Positions 5,952 to 15,870 are shown, numbered from the stretch's first letter. The stretch: 64,000 nt of DNA from CAZSIA01 sp045126355 (GCA_045126355.1 JBGVOE010000126.1:112061-176060), one strand, 5' to 3'. Notes: generated from the sequence alone by a model not told the origin. A program made the numbers and translations.

Positions 5952-8801
5952 TTACTTACTAGGTGTTTCGTTAATATAGAATTTTCCACTATAATATACT
6001 TTATTGTTTCCAATTTCTGATAAACCGCATTCTCTAACAACGCCATCATTTGTTTGTAAATAATCTTTTCTAACAACATAATGTTTATAACTATATGTAT
6101 TTGTTTCTACCACTTTTAATCTTTCGTTATGGTATGTTTTGTAATCTGTAAAATTAGCTACTGTCAAACCATTAGCATCAGTATTTGAATCACCTAAAAT
6201 TTCACAATTTTCACTTTTTGGATTAAAATTAAACATTAATTCTTTTCCATTTTGAGTTATAACATTTGTTGAATAATCTTCGAAATCTTCATATCTCTTA
6301 TTTTCTACTACTTTATAATCGTAAACATAATTCATGATATTAGTAGTTACTTCAACTGGTGTACAACCATTAAATGCACCAATAACAGTTAAAGTTAAAG
6401 CACTTAAATGAGCTATAACAGATGGTTCTGCACAATCTGGGATATATTGAGTGTAAACAGGAGCGTATGAGCAAGTGTTGTTTAGATAATGTGATTCAGT
6501 AATTTTAATCCAAATTTTATAATTGATACCTTGATTATCATTTACTAAATAATAATCTCCATCAGCAGTAACTGAGTCTTTTCTTTTTAATTTTTGTTCT
6601 GTTCTATAAGCTTGAATATTAAAATTTTCTTTATCAAATGCTGCAAGAGGAGCTGCCCAATAAGTAAATCCTTCTTTTTCATTATAAACTTTTAAGAAAA
6701 CAAACATAGGATAACTAATTACTGTTTGTTTATCAGATGTATTATTAACTGTTTTATTTTCTAAAATATAGAAATCTTTACCAGTTTGTAAACCTTCATC
6801 AACACTTGAAACTACATTATTTAATTGATAAGTTGAAGTAACATCTTCTTCTTGTTTTTCAGCTACAAGATATTCATTATAACCAGTATCAGAAGATTCT
6901 TCTGAAATAAATGCTCTAATATATGATTCTTCTAATAAAGAATATGTATAATCTTTTCCAAGAGTTTGAGAATAATCATCTGTCGTAATAACAATCATTC
7001 CTAAACCATTAACATGTTTACCTACTTCAATAATATAATTATCTTGTCTACGAACATTTTGAGTATAATTACTATCTTCTGTTTCTCCATAAATTGTAAT
7101 TGAACCTTCAACACCATGTACTAATAAGAATAAATTTTCTACATCAGTATAAATATTTTGAGTATAAATTCTAATTGTAACAGCAGAAGCTGTATTATAA
7201 CCTCTATCTCCTATAATACATTCAGCTAAAGGAAATAATAATATGCCATCTGTTTTACCATCATAATATTCATAATCTGAAAAAGGTTCTATAGAACTCA
7301 TATCAGTTGAATCATAATTTACATAACCTTGATAATAAGCATCTTCAAAAATATTAGGATTAGATACTGGAATAGATTGAACAAGATAATTTTTTTCAAT
7401 TTCTTCATCTTCTTTATCATTTACATCAGTATTTGTATCATTTGAAGTATTATCATCAGTTGTTCCATTAGAACTTCCATTATTTGAATCAGATGTTCCT
7501 GTACTTTCTGATGAAGATGAACCTTCATTTCCCCATCCGTTTCCATTACCATCAGATACATTATCACCATTTGATTCACCAGAATCGCCATTTCCCCAAC
7601 CATTATTATTTGTATTATCATTATTATCTGATGGGTTTTCTGGATTAATAGTAGTATTATCGTCTTCAGTTGGTTTATTTAAATTATCTTCATAATTTTT
7701 AATAGCTAATTTTAATGCTGCCAATTCTGCTGCATTACTATCAACTGGTTCTATTTTTTCATATTGTGTATCTATTATTGTTAAAGTATTGTTTTTAAAA
7801 TCTAATTTATAAATAGTAATTTTATTTTCAGAATTAATAACTTCATTTACTTCAACTTTATAGCAATCTTTTGATATATTTTCAATTTTCGTATTTAATG
7901 CCGTTGCACTGCTTATAAAAGCATTATAAGGTGCATTGAAAATATCTTCTTCTAATTCAAGTTCTCCATCTTCATCTAAAATATAATTATTAAAAAAATA
8001 TAATTTGTATATTGATTCAAGAGTTGATTTATAATATGTATTTTCTTTAAAAAATACTCGTCCAGCATATTTTTCATCATATAAGAATTCTATAATTCTA
8101 TCACTTGTTTCGAAAGTTTCTGGAACAAATTCATCACCAGTATTAGTGTTTGAATTATTATCATCTACAGTTGGATTATCAGAAACAACAGATTTAAATA
8201 ATTCTTCTGTTAATGGTTGTCCAACTGGAATGGTGCTTATTGCTACTAATGAAGAAATTTGTGCTGTAGATGTTACAATAGAACCTCCATTACGTTCAAT
8301 CTCATCTACTGCCACCTTTGGAAATTCCACTTTTTTTAATTTGTTGGCAATTAACGTATCGTCAACTACTTCGCCAGCTTGTATAGTTTTAGTTACTATA
8401 TAAATTTGAGTAGTTTTATTTCCGTCATCTTCAGTTGGAAGATTTACATCACCAGTCGAACCATCTTCTTTTTCTAATAAACTTACTAAACCATAATAAG
8501 TTATATCTTCTTTGACTACAATATTTGCGTCTAAAAGTTTCGTCTTATGTTCAGAATCAGAATACCATCCTTCAAATTCATAACCATCTATTGTAGGAAT
8601 ATGAGTATCAAGATTCACTTTATATCCTTTTTTGCCTAAAAAACTTGATTTAACATTTACTTTACCTTCTAAATCATTAACATGTAATGTAATCACATAC
8701 GAAATATAATCATCTTCATTATCAGTCGCATCATTTAAATCACATGAAACACATAAGAAAAGGCAAAATAATGCACTAAAAATCATTAAAAATTTTTTCA
8801 T
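5952..8801 (-). CDS. Large surface lipoprotein with Listeria-Bacteroides repeat and CpaB-like SAF domain
   Basis: 949 residues from the ATG at 8801, preceded by GAAAGAAGG. The lipobox FLCVSC gives an acylated Cys near residue 20. About residues 50-90 form a Listeria-Bacteroides (Flg_new) repeat with the GYEFEGWYSD signature. About residues 125-205 are a SAF-type domain that is almost the same as that of the CpaB protein encoded at 44213-46657, sharing VDDTLIANKLKKVE and STAQISSL. A low-complexity Asn/Gly/Ser/Trp linker follows, and then a long C-terminal region of unknown fold. SAF domains in CpaB/RcpC contact the Tad pilus or cell wall glycans, so a cell-surface role with the pilus is plausible but inferred. 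Confidence 0.75.
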   Translation of the reverse strand: MKKFLMIFSALFCLFLCVSCDLNDATDNEDDYISYVITLHVNDLEGKVNVKSSFLGKKGYKVNLDTHIPTIDGYEFEGWYSDSEHKTKLLDANIVVKEDITYYGLVSLLEKEDGSTGDVNLPTEDDGNKTTQIYIVTKTIQAGEVVDDTLIANKLKKVEFPKVAVDEIERNGGSIVTSTAQISSLVAISTIPVGQPLTEELFKSVVSDNPTVDDNNSNTNTGDEFVPETFETSDRIIEFLYDEKYAGRVFFKENTYYKSTLESIYKLYFFNNYILDEDGELELEEDIFNAPYNAFISSATALNTKIENISKDCYKVEVNEVINSENKITIYKLDFKNNTLTIIDTQYEKIEPVDSNAAELAALKLAIKNYEDNLNKPTEDDNTTINPENPSDNNDNTNNNGWGNGDSGESNGDNVSDGNGNGWGNEGSSSSESTGTSDSNNGSSNGTTDDNTSNDTNTDVNDKEDEEIEKNYLVQSIPVSNPNIFEDAYYQGYVNYDSTDMSSIEPFSDYEYYDGKTDGILLFPLAECIIGDRGYNTASAVTIRIYTQNIYTDVENLFLLVHGVEGSITIYGETEDSNYTQNVRRQDNYIIEVGKHVNGLGMIVITTDDYSQTLGKDYTYSLLEESYIRAFISEESSDTGYNEYLVAEKQEEDVTSTYQLNNVVSSVDEGLQTGKDFYILENKTVNNTSDKQTVISYPMFVFLKVYNEKEGFTYWAAPLAAFDKENFNIQAYRTEQKLKRKDSVTADGDYYLVNDNQGINYKIWIKITESHYLNNTCSYAPVYTQYIPDCAEPSVIAHLSALTLTVIGAFNGCTPVEVTTNIMNYVYDYKVVENKRYEDFEDYSTNVITQNGKELMFNFNPKSENCEILGDSNTDANGLTVANFTDYKTYHNERLKVVETNTYSYKHYVVRKDYLQTNDGVVRECGLSEIGNNKVYYSGKFYINETPSK

Positions 8802-8835
8802 TATATAACCTTCTTTCAAAAAATTTGTACCTATT

Positions 8836-8848
8836 ATTTATAGTTTTA
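8836..8848 (-). promoter_or_regulatory. Element promoter motif, TATAAAT variant
   Basis: Minus-strand AAAACTATAAAT; 35 nt before the SAF-domain lipoprotein. Confidence 0.6.
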
Positions 8849-8849
8849 G

Positions 8850-8884
8850 AAGATAAAAAAATAAAAACTATTTTGTTTTATCTT
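8850..8884 (-). terminator. Hairpin terminator of the 8887 gene
   Basis: AAGATAAAA/TTTTATCTT stem with a 17-base loop. Confidence 0.5.
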
Positions 8885-8886
8885 GG

Positions 8887-9309
8887 CTAATCTTCAAGAC
8901 AAAGTTCAAAATAGTTAATTTGTTCTAATTTTTCTTTAAAATTGGTTGTAATATAATCATAAATTTCTTTAAAAAATACTATTTCAGAGTTTTTAAAACT
9001 TTCAAAAATTTTTTTAGAAAATCCTATATAATTATTTTTATATGTTTCTAATGATAACATCATAATCTCAAATTTTCTTGAAATTTCTTTAGATGCTTTT
9101 TTTAATAAAGGATTATCAACTAAATATTTTTTAAAAATTTCTATATCTTCTTCTAATGAAATAATAACATTATTTTCATTTTTTTGATTTGTTAAATCTT
9201 TGTTATTTAAATTATTAGTTATTAAATAAGAAATAATAGGATAATTTATATTATAAGTTGTTTCAAATATTAATTTTCCCTTAATTTCGTTGTATGTTTT
9301 TATTCTCAA
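8887..9309 (-). CDS. Hypothetical protein, 140 aa
   Basis: 140 residues starting at a TTG codon, six bases after AAGAAGGTG. No in-frame ATG lies at the expected place. The protein is strongly helical in appearance, rich in Lys, Glu, Asn and Phe, with no export signal. It has its own TATATA-class promoter, though its leader (28 nt) is shorter than usual, and a 9-bp terminator hairpin. Function unknown. Confidence 0.55.
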   Translation of the reverse strand: MRIKTYNEIKGKLIFETTYNINYPIISYLITNNLNNKDLTNQKNENNVIISLEEDIEIFKKYLVDNPLLKKASKEISRKFEIMMLSLETYKNNYIGFSKKIFESFKNSEIVFFKEIYDYITTNFKEKLEQINYFELCLED

Positions 9310-9336
9310 AAAAACACCTTCTTTGTTTTAATTTTT

Positions 9337-9352
9337 ATAATATATAGTTTTA
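9337..9352 (-). promoter_or_regulatory. Element promoter motif, TATATA class
   Basis: Minus-strand TAAAACTATATATTA; 28 nt before the TTG start at 9309. Confidence 0.68.
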
Positions 9353-9403
9353 AAAAAAGTTTAACTAAATTTTACCATAATAATATTATAAATCAAATAA
9401 AAA

Positions 9404-9424
9404 ACCGAGATTTTCTCTCGGCTT
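9404..9424 (-). terminator. Hairpin terminator of the BspA-like lipoprotein
   Basis: CCGAGA/TCTCGG stem, strong GC core, U tract. Confidence 0.7.
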
Positions 9425-9437
9425 AAAATTATTAATT

Positions 9438-12400
9438 TTAATTTAAATTTTCACTAACTGTTTCATTTTCAGAGGTTTCTGTTTCTTCTTCTGGTTCTTC
9501 GACGTGTTCAACAGTAATTTCTTCACTGAATTTTATTGATGTTCCATTATAATAAATTGTAACTTTAATATAATAACTTCCAGATTTAAGAAAATTTTTT
9601 TCATTTTTAACATCTGATTCAAATTTTACTTTAAATAAATTATTTTCTAATAAATTTATTATTATTTTTTCAACTTCATTATTTAAAGTTGCAGTTAATG
9701 TTTTAATATTATCTTTAGCAAATGTATCCGAATATGATTCATTATCGTAGAAAAGAGTTCTTTCTAATTCTAAAACAAATTCTGGTTCTGAATAAGTGTA
9801 TATATTAGTTGGAATTCCATTTTCATCATAAATTATAAAATCCTTTAAATATTCATTATTAAGTATTTTTTTAGCATAATCTGTTTTAAATAATTTGATA
9901 TTAGTTTCATAGAAACTATCTTCTTCACAAGTTTCAAACAGTATGTTTTTCGAAAAACTTAATGTTGTTAAATTTTTACAATATGCAAAAGTTGCAACAC
10001 TAACACTTTTTGTATTTACAAAAGTAATTTCTGTAATTCTTTGACAATTAAAGAACGCTTGTTGAGCTAAAATTTCATCATCTTTAATAGTTAATTTTTT
10101 TAATGTAGTTGGAATTCCGATATTAATTTCTTCATTAGAACTTATGCCGCCAAAAATCCAACCAAAATAATTATAAACAACTTCATCTCTACTTTTTCCA
10201 ACAAACGGTATTGAAAGAGTTGCGATATTTTTTGAATTATATAACATTTTTTCTCCTATAACTATAACGGAATTTGGAATTTCAAATTCTAATAATTTAG
10301 TAAGACCAGAAAATGCACCGTCACCAATTTCATTTAAACCATCATTTAAAGAAATATTAAATAATGAAGTACAATTTCCAAAAGAATATCTACCGATTTT
10401 TTCAACAGTATTTGGAGAAACAAATTTAGAGATTTTATGACAATTATAGAAAGCAAAATCTTTTATTTCATTTAAATTGCTATTTTCTGTATCTACAAAT
10501 GATACTTCTTTTAAGTTAAAACAATTTTCAAAAGCACTATTAGGAATTTCATCTAAAAATAACGGAATATTAATACTCTGTAAATCTACATCATCGTAAA
10601 AAACATGATGGTATAAAGAATAATTTAAATCATTAATATTATCTGGTAAATAAACTATAGTATTTTCGCTACAAGCTTTATCTAAACCTAAAAAATACAT
10701 TTTATTATCTAAAATATAAATAACTGCTTCATAATTATAATTGTTTTTATTGTATTCGTAGTAAAATAAATTATTGTTAAATTTTTCTCCATTAGAATAA
10801 ACTGCTAAAGCATATAAACCTAGTCCTTGATTAGAGTCATCTCCCACTTTTATGTTAAATTTAGAATTATTATAAATTTCTAATAAACAAAAATCACTTT
10901 CAAATGAACCTAATCCTAAATCTTCTAAAGATGAAGGTAGTACAACTCTAAATAAATTAGAACATTTTGCAAAAGCATAATTACTTATTTTCTTAATTCC
11001 TTCTTGAATAATTAATGTGTTTATTGTGTCATTGCCATAGAAAGCATAATCATATAATTCATAATTAAAATCATTTGTTAAAGAAGGTAAAGTTAATTTA
11101 GTTTTAATACCTAAATAAGAAACTAAATAATTAATATCATTATTTTTGTATAAGATAAATTCATTATTATATGTTGAAAGTTTGCTTACCTCATCTAAAT
11201 CAGTGTATATATGTTTTGCTAACTTAGTGTTTATTTTAACTTGTGATAAATTATATATTTCTATTAATTTTGGACAATTAGTAAAAGCATAAGATTCAAT
11301 ATTTGTAATTGTACTAGGAATAATAACTTGAACTGTATTTACATCAAAAGCATAATTATTAATTTTAGTTACTTTTTGATTTTCAATATAGCTAGGAATT
11401 TTAACCATTGGATTATTTCCGGTATATTTAGTTATTGTTACCTCATTACCATTAAAAATATAATCAAATGAATCATATATTCCAAAATTCAAATAGCTTA
11501 CACCTAAAGCATTAACTAATTTATGTTCAGTAAGATTCAATGTTTCGTCAACAGGAATATCTAAAGTTTTTAATCTATAATCCTCACCAACTAAAACGTT
11601 TATATCTTCGAAGTTAAGTTTTTCGCCGTAATCAAAAGTTTTTACAATTTCTAACTCATTATTAACATTGATGGTTAAATCGCATAAACATTTTACATAT
11701 ATTAAGATTTCATTATCAGTTAAAATGCTATCCACTTTATATTCAAAATTATCAACAACTTTTAAATAACTCGAATCATAATAATAATTTTCTACTTTTA
11801 AATTTTCTAAAGTAGGTAAATTAGTTAATTTTTTATCCGAAAAAATATCATCAATATGAATTGTAGTAATCACCTTTTCTTCAAAAGGATAAATTAATTT
11901 AACATTAACTTTTTCTAATTCTTCATATTTAAGATAGATTTTTAAATCTTCAGATACTCTTAATTTACTTGTTATAGGTTTTTCGAAATTTTCATCTAAG
12001 AAATATCCTATAAAATTATAATGTTCAACATTAGAGTCTAAACTCGCTACATTAAACCAACTATTAATACATAATTGTTTTGTGGTTGTTTCTTCAAAAT
12101 TTGTAAAACATTTTATAAATATAACATCAGTGTATTTTTTCTCATAACTATAAATATAAAGTGTTGTATCAGCTGTTATAATTAATTCGTTATTAGCTTT
12201 TACAGTTAATTCTTCATCATAATACCAACCATCTAAAATATAATTTTCTTTTTCGACATAATAATCTGTAATTTTAATCTTTTCATTTTCATATTTTTGA
12301 ACCTTTAAAGTTTCGTCATTACATAAAATATTTATGTTAAAAATTTTTAAAACAGTATATTTGGCATATAAAGTAGTATCTTCTGTTAAAGAAATTTTGT

Positions 12401-12938
12401 TTTCAACTTTTTTTGTTAAAGTTTCATCATAATACCAATTTTCAATTTTTATACCATCAATAGTAGGTTGAACTGATTTTAATGTAAATTCTTGTCTTTT
12501 AATCATTGTTTTTGTAGTTGTGTTTTCACCTACAATTAATGTTAGAACTACATCAATATTTTCTTCTGTCATCTTAGCATATAAAGTTGTAATATTATTT
12601 GCATAAGAAATTTCTTCTAAAGTACATTCTGTTTTATAATCAGCATCTAAATACCAACCAGCAAATCTATAACCTTCTTTAGAAGGAATGTTGTTTATAT
12701 CTTTTAAGTTAAATTTTTCTCCTTCATTAATTGTGATTTTATTCTCACCTAATTCAGAGATTATTGTTATTTCAAAAGATAAGTTATCAGTTGTGGGTTT
12801 TTGTTCTTCTGTGGGTTCATTTTTTTCAGTTGATTCTGGTGTTTCAGTAGGGGTTTTTTCATTTCCTAATAAAGAACACGAGGCTAACATACTTACACAC
12901 ATGAACAAAAATAATATTCTTTTTAAATTCAATTTCAT
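9438..12938 (-). CDS. Giant surface lipoprotein with Listeria-Bacteroides repeats and BspA-type leucine-rich repeats
   Basis: 1166 residues. Signal with lipobox MLASC (Cys about residue 21). About residues 55-440 carry tandem Listeria-Bacteroides repeats, recognisable by YRFAGWYLDADY, then ILDGWYYDEEL and NFIGYFLDENF. About residues 500-1000 hold BspA-type LRR_5 repeats (NNYAFDVNTVQVIIPSTITN, SNYAFAKCSNL, GDGAFSGLTKL). The C-terminus is acidic and lacks a cell-wall sorting signal. Proteins of this build are adhesins of gut Bacillota. The promoter is TATAAT class, and the gene has its own terminator. Confidence 0.85.
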   Translation of the reverse strand: MKLNLKRILFLFMCVSMLASCSLLGNEKTPTETPESTEKNEPTEEQKPTTDNLSFEITIISELGENKITINEGEKFNLKDINNIPSKEGYRFAGWYLDADYKTECTLEEISYANNITTLYAKMTEENIDVVLTLIVGENTTTKTMIKRQEFTLKSVQPTIDGIKIENWYYDETLTKKVENKISLTEDTTLYAKYTVLKIFNINILCNDETLKVQKYENEKIKITDYYVEKENYILDGWYYDEELTVKANNELIITADTTLYIYSYEKKYTDVIFIKCFTNFEETTTKQLCINSWFNVASLDSNVEHYNFIGYFLDENFEKPITSKLRVSEDLKIYLKYEELEKVNVKLIYPFEEKVITTIHIDDIFSDKKLTNLPTLENLKVENYYYDSSYLKVVDNFEYKVDSILTDNEILIYVKCLCDLTINVNNELEIVKTFDYGEKLNFEDINVLVGEDYRLKTLDIPVDETLNLTEHKLVNALGVSYLNFGIYDSFDYIFNGNEVTITKYTGNNPMVKIPSYIENQKVTKINNYAFDVNTVQVIIPSTITNIESYAFTNCPKLIEIYNLSQVKINTKLAKHIYTDLDEVSKLSTYNNEFILYKNNDINYLVSYLGIKTKLTLPSLTNDFNYELYDYAFYGNDTINTLIIQEGIKKISNYAFAKCSNLFRVVLPSSLEDLGLGSFESDFCLLEIYNNSKFNIKVGDDSNQGLGLYALAVYSNGEKFNNNLFYYEYNKNNYNYEAVIYILDNKMYFLGLDKACSENTIVYLPDNINDLNYSLYHHVFYDDVDLQSINIPLFLDEIPNSAFENCFNLKEVSFVDTENSNLNEIKDFAFYNCHKISKFVSPNTVEKIGRYSFGNCTSLFNISLNDGLNEIGDGAFSGLTKLLEFEIPNSVIVIGEKMLYNSKNIATLSIPFVGKSRDEVVYNYFGWIFGGISSNEEINIGIPTTLKKLTIKDDEILAQQAFFNCQRITEITFVNTKSVSVATFAYCKNLTTLSFSKNILFETCEEDSFYETNIKLFKTDYAKKILNNEYLKDFIIYDENGIPTNIYTYSEPEFVLELERTLFYDNESYSDTFAKDNIKTLTATLNNEVEKIIINLLENNLFKVKFESDVKNEKNFLKSGSYYIKVTIYYNGTSIKFSEEITVEHVEEPEEETETSENETVSENLN

Positions 12939-12972
12939 ATATTTATAACTCCTTAAAATATTTTATATTTTA

Positions 12973-12983
12973 ATTATAGTTTT
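12973..12983 (-). promoter_or_regulatory. Element promoter motif, TATAAT class
   Basis: Minus-strand AAAACTATAAT; 35 nt before the BspA-like lipoprotein. Confidence 0.7.
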
Positions 12984-12997
12984 CAAAATAAATAAAA

Positions 12998-13022
12998 AAG
13001 CTAAGAAATTAATCTTAGCTTT
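12998..13022 (-). terminator. Hairpin terminator of the 13028-15554 operon
   Basis: AAAGCTAAGA/TCTTAGCTTT, ten pairs. Confidence 0.7.
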
Positions 13023-13027
13023 AACTT

Positions 13028-14884
13028 TTAATTTAATTCCGGCAGAATTGGTTCTGGTTCTGGTTCAACATCTGGATTTTCTACATCTTCTATTACAATT
13101 TTTTCATTATAAACTTTAAAATTATAAGACATTTCATATTGAACAGATTGTTTAATTCTAGTGTAGATGAATGTTGCATCAATATTTTCAACATCATCGA
13201 TTTTTACACCATCAAATACTAATCCTTCTACAAACATATCAGTAGTCAATTTATATTCTTTTTTACTTCCATCTTTTAAATTAACAGTTACTTCACCTAA
13301 ATAACCATTTTCGTGTAATGTATTGTTTGTATAAGTTGTAGAATTAACTGCTGTTGAATAACTTAAAGTATTACCTAAACCACTTACAAAACTTATACCT
13401 AGTTGACCATAGATATTACCTTTAATAGTAATATAATCTGATAAAACTTTAGTTGAAGTTGTTAAAGTTGATGATGTAGGAGTGTTATCACCATCAAATT
13501 TATAATTATGCCAATTAATATCACCAGTTGGAAAATCATAATAAAAATCGCCACAAATTTTGCAAGTATAACTATCAAATTCTGGCAATTCACTTAAAGA
13601 AGTAGCTAATTTACCTTCAGTGCATTCATAATCATGATTCAACTTTGTAAGTTCTTTATTTATAATAATTATTCCATCGCCGTATTGTTGTTCGCAAGAA
13701 GAACAATTATATTTAGCGAAATAATAACCACTTTCAGTACAAGTTGCTTTCACTTCAGTTTCTTCTAAAAGAACAAGATTAACATGATATTTGAATAAAT
13801 CTTCATCAATAGGAATTTCTTCCATACCTTTTTTATAATCACAATTAACACAAACTTCACCAGCAGTATAACCAATACCATTTACGCAATTAGTTTCTTT
13901 TGCTTCAATGTAAACCAATTCGTGTTCATTTTCATTTGCGTAATAAGTTGGTTCGGTAAAAACTTTGCCGCAATTTTTACACTTTTCAGTCCCAGTGCAT
14001 CCTTGTTCTCCACACATTGTAGGAACAACTACACCTTCCCAAATTAAATCGTGTCCAGTAGTTTCAAGAAATTCACTTTCTTGTTCAACATAATTACATC
14101 TATCACAATAAATTTTATCTGTTAAACCAGTTTCTGTACATGTAGGTGCTTTTCCCTCAATAGTGACTAAATTATGACCTAATACATCAACATCAACTAT
14201 TTTACTTTGAGTTTCAAAATAAGGTTTAGTAAAAGTTGCGAATAGTTTTTCTGTACCTTTTTCACCACAAGAGGTAAATACTAACACTTCTTTTGAAACA
14301 TTGACTGTTTCTGTAACTGTTTCTGCAACATTATTCGAGCAAGTTCTTGTAGCAGTTACTTTTGTATTATCATCATTCCAAGTATAAGTAATTGTATAAT
14401 TATGATTCAATTTATCAATTTCTTTATAAGTTGAGTAATCACAGTATAAACAAGTATCGTATTCGTTCCAGCCTTTTTCAGTACAAGTAGGTAATTGAGC
14501 ATTATGATGTACTAAATTATGTCCACTTGAAGTTGTAGTTACTTCTTTTGATTGAACTGTGAATAAACTATTAGAAAAAGTATCACTTACATAATTAATT
14601 AAGCCATCGCTTGTACAAGTAGCTTCAGTAATAATATAAGAATTTACATTTACTGTTTCTGTAATTTCTTTTTTACATTTTTCACATTTAGCAACACCAG
14701 TAACTTTTAACATATCGTTTGAATATGTATAAGTTGCATCATTATATTCATGAACACAAACTTCAACTGGTGGAGTTGGAGTTGGCTCTGGTGTTGGTTC
14801 TTTTCCACCCAAAGTTAAAATCAAAGTAGTTGTTAAACCACCAATAGCAACTAAACTTGATATACCTAAAATTAATTTTTTCAA
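13028..14884 (-). CDS. Exported protein with repeated CxxC modules
   Basis: 618 residues. Residues 4-27 form one hydrophobic signal or anchor segment, followed by a PTPEPTPTPP linker. The body, up to about residue 430, holds repeated modules with a TCTE(K/S)G motif, a histidine, and paired cysteines (CEKCKK, CLYCDY, CDRCNY, CKNCGK). These look like small zinc- or disulfide-stabilised repeats, common in surface proteins of gut Bacillota. The C-terminal part is beta-rich. It is the last gene of an operon with the HPF-like gene and ends in a 10-bp terminator. It is probably surface-exposed, with unknown binding partner. Confidence 0.7.
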   Translation of the reverse strand: MKKLILGISSLVAIGGLTTTLILTLGGKEPTPEPTPTPPVEVCVHEYNDATYTYSNDMLKVTGVAKCEKCKKEITETVNVNSYIITEATCTSDGLINYVSDTFSNSLFTVQSKEVTTTSSGHNLVHHNAQLPTCTEKGWNEYDTCLYCDYSTYKEIDKLNHNYTITYTWNDDNTKVTATRTCSNNVAETVTETVNVSKEVLVFTSCGEKGTEKLFATFTKPYFETQSKIVDVDVLGHNLVTIEGKAPTCTETGLTDKIYCDRCNYVEQESEFLETTGHDLIWEGVVVPTMCGEQGCTGTEKCKNCGKVFTEPTYYANENEHELVYIEAKETNCVNGIGYTAGEVCVNCDYKKGMEEIPIDEDLFKYHVNLVLLEETEVKATCTESGYYFAKYNCSSCEQQYGDGIIIINKELTKLNHDYECTEGKLATSLSELPEFDSYTCKICGDFYYDFPTGDINWHNYKFDGDNTPTSSTLTTSTKVLSDYITIKGNIYGQLGISFVSGLGNTLSYSTAVNSTTYTNNTLHENGYLGEVTVNLKDGSKKEYKLTTDMFVEGLVFDGVKIDDVENIDATFIYTRIKQSVQYEMSYNFKVYNEKIVIEDVENPDVEPEPEPILPELN

Positions 14885-14907
14885 AATATCATTCTCCTTT
14901 TGTTATT

Positions 14908-15207
14908 TTACATTGAATTAAATTTTTTAAATTTTTCTAATTCTTTTTGCTTTTTCGGTAAATATTCTTTTGGTAATTCTCCTAAATCAATTAAATCTTT
15001 TAGAGGAATTTCAAAACAATAAATGCTTCCGTTGTTACCAACAGAATAATTATCAATTTTTTTGCAATCTATTGCATAAAGATTAGGGTAATTTTCATCA
15101 CCACAGAAATAAATTAAGGTATTTTCTTCTTCACTTACCTTATCACAATTTACTAAAACCATATTATCATGGTATCTAGGTTGCCAAATTGGAATTGCTT
15201 TTCTCAT
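14908..15207 (-). CDS. Hypothetical protein, 99 aa
   Basis: 99 residues, soluble, lysine-rich C-terminus (PKKQKELEKFKKF). It is the middle gene of a three-gene operon: its start overlaps the end of the HPF-like gene by four bases, and the exported CxxC protein follows 23 nt later. The sequence around IYFCGDENYPNLYAIDCKKI is beta-like. Unrecognised. Confidence 0.6.
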   Translation of the reverse strand: MRKAIPIWQPRYHDNMVLVNCDKVSEEENTLIYFCGDENYPNLYAIDCKKIDNYSVGNNGSIYCFEIPLKDLIDLGELPKEYLPKKQKELEKFKKFNSM

Positions 15208-15554
15208 AATAAATCATCCTCTGCTAATAAATCATCAATATCTTCATCTTCAATAATTTCAATATTTTTAAAACTAACTTTTGAAGCATTAAAATCATTA
15301 GTTTTACTATACGAAGTTTTTAATTTGTTTTTTAAATCATTTAATACGCTATGAAAATTTATACCACTTACGGCAAAATACCCATCATAATATATAGAAT
15401 TTTTAGGAACATTAGTTAATTTACATGAAATTTTAAAAATTTTATCAATATTATTGAAGCTAACTTTTACATTTTTAGTATATTTTTTTAACTTATTAGT
15501 GATTTCAATTCTATTAGCATCTGATAAATTAATATTTCTTGTTGTAATCTGCAT
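15204..15554 (-). CDS. HPF/RaiA-like (S30Ae) protein, possible ribosome-binding factor
   Basis: 116 residues. The layout follows the N-terminal domain of hibernation promoting factors: MQITTRNINLSDANRIEITN then KLKKY as strand and helix 1, two middle strands, and a closing helix INFHSVLNDLKNKLKTSYSK like the DLYAAIDLAIDKLERQ helix of HPF. The acidic tail replaces the dimerisation domain of long HPF. HPF proteins bind the 30S decoding centre and shut ribosomes down. An element-borne version could alter host translation. The call rests on pattern only. It leads a three-gene operon behind a TATAAT-class promoter. Confidence 0.45.
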   Translation of the reverse strand: MQITTRNINLSDANRIEITNKLKKYTKNVKVSFNNIDKIFKISCKLTNVPKNSIYYDGYFAVSGINFHSVLNDLKNKLKTSYSKTNDFNASKVSFKNIEIIEDEDIDDLLAEDDLL

Positions 15555-15589
15555 ATAAAAAACCTCACAATCTTTTGAATTACATTAAT

Positions 15590-15602
15590 ATTATAGTTTT
15601 TA
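15590..15602 (-). promoter_or_regulatory. Element promoter motif, TATAAT class
   Basis: Minus-strand AAAAACTATAAT; 36 nt before the HPF-like gene, first of three. Confidence 0.7.
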
Positions 15603-15643
15603 AGTTAATAAAAACGGGATTTCTATTAAAAAAATAAAAAAAG

Positions 15644-15661
15644 AAGGAGAAAATTCTCCTT
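15644..15661 (-). terminator. Hairpin terminator of the 52-aa gene
   Basis: AAGGAGAA/TTCTCCTT, overlapping the stop. Confidence 0.65.
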
Positions 15662-15818
15662 ACTCTAAGACTCCATATAAAGCATCAAAATCTGTATCAT
15701 AAGCTTCTTCATTTGATGATATGAAATTTTCATCGCACATTTCACGAGCCATTATTATATCATCAAAGAAAAATTTATCCTTTGGTGATAATGATTCCTT
15801 TAATTTATCTTTGTCCAT
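15660..15818 (-). CDS. Small acidic protein, 52 aa
   Basis: A 52-codon gene from the ATG at 15818 to the TAA at 15660, with its own TATATA-class promoter (39-nt leader), a TAGGAGGAAC ribosome site and an 8-bp terminator. The full transcription cassette makes it a confident gene despite its size. It begins MDKDKLKESLSPKDK and is rich in Asp and Glu, with an acidic C-terminal half. Such small acidic proteins are often inhibitors or DNA mimics in phages, but no function can be read from this sequence. Confidence 0.65.
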   Translation of the reverse strand: MDKDKLKESLSPKDKFFFDDIIMAREMCDENFISSNEEAYDTDFDALYGVLE

Positions 15819-15856
15819 ATTTTGTTCCTCCTATTTATAATATTTAATGAACTATC

Positions 15857-15870
15857 TTATATATAGTTTT
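15857..15870 (-). promoter_or_regulatory. Element promoter motif, TATATA class
   Basis: Minus-strand AAAACTATATATAA; 39-nt leader to the 52-aa gene. Confidence 0.72.

Noticed and set aside
7421..7621. Minus-strand 66-codon ORF in the SAF lipoprotein gene
   Set aside because: Shadow of the low-complexity linker in another frame.
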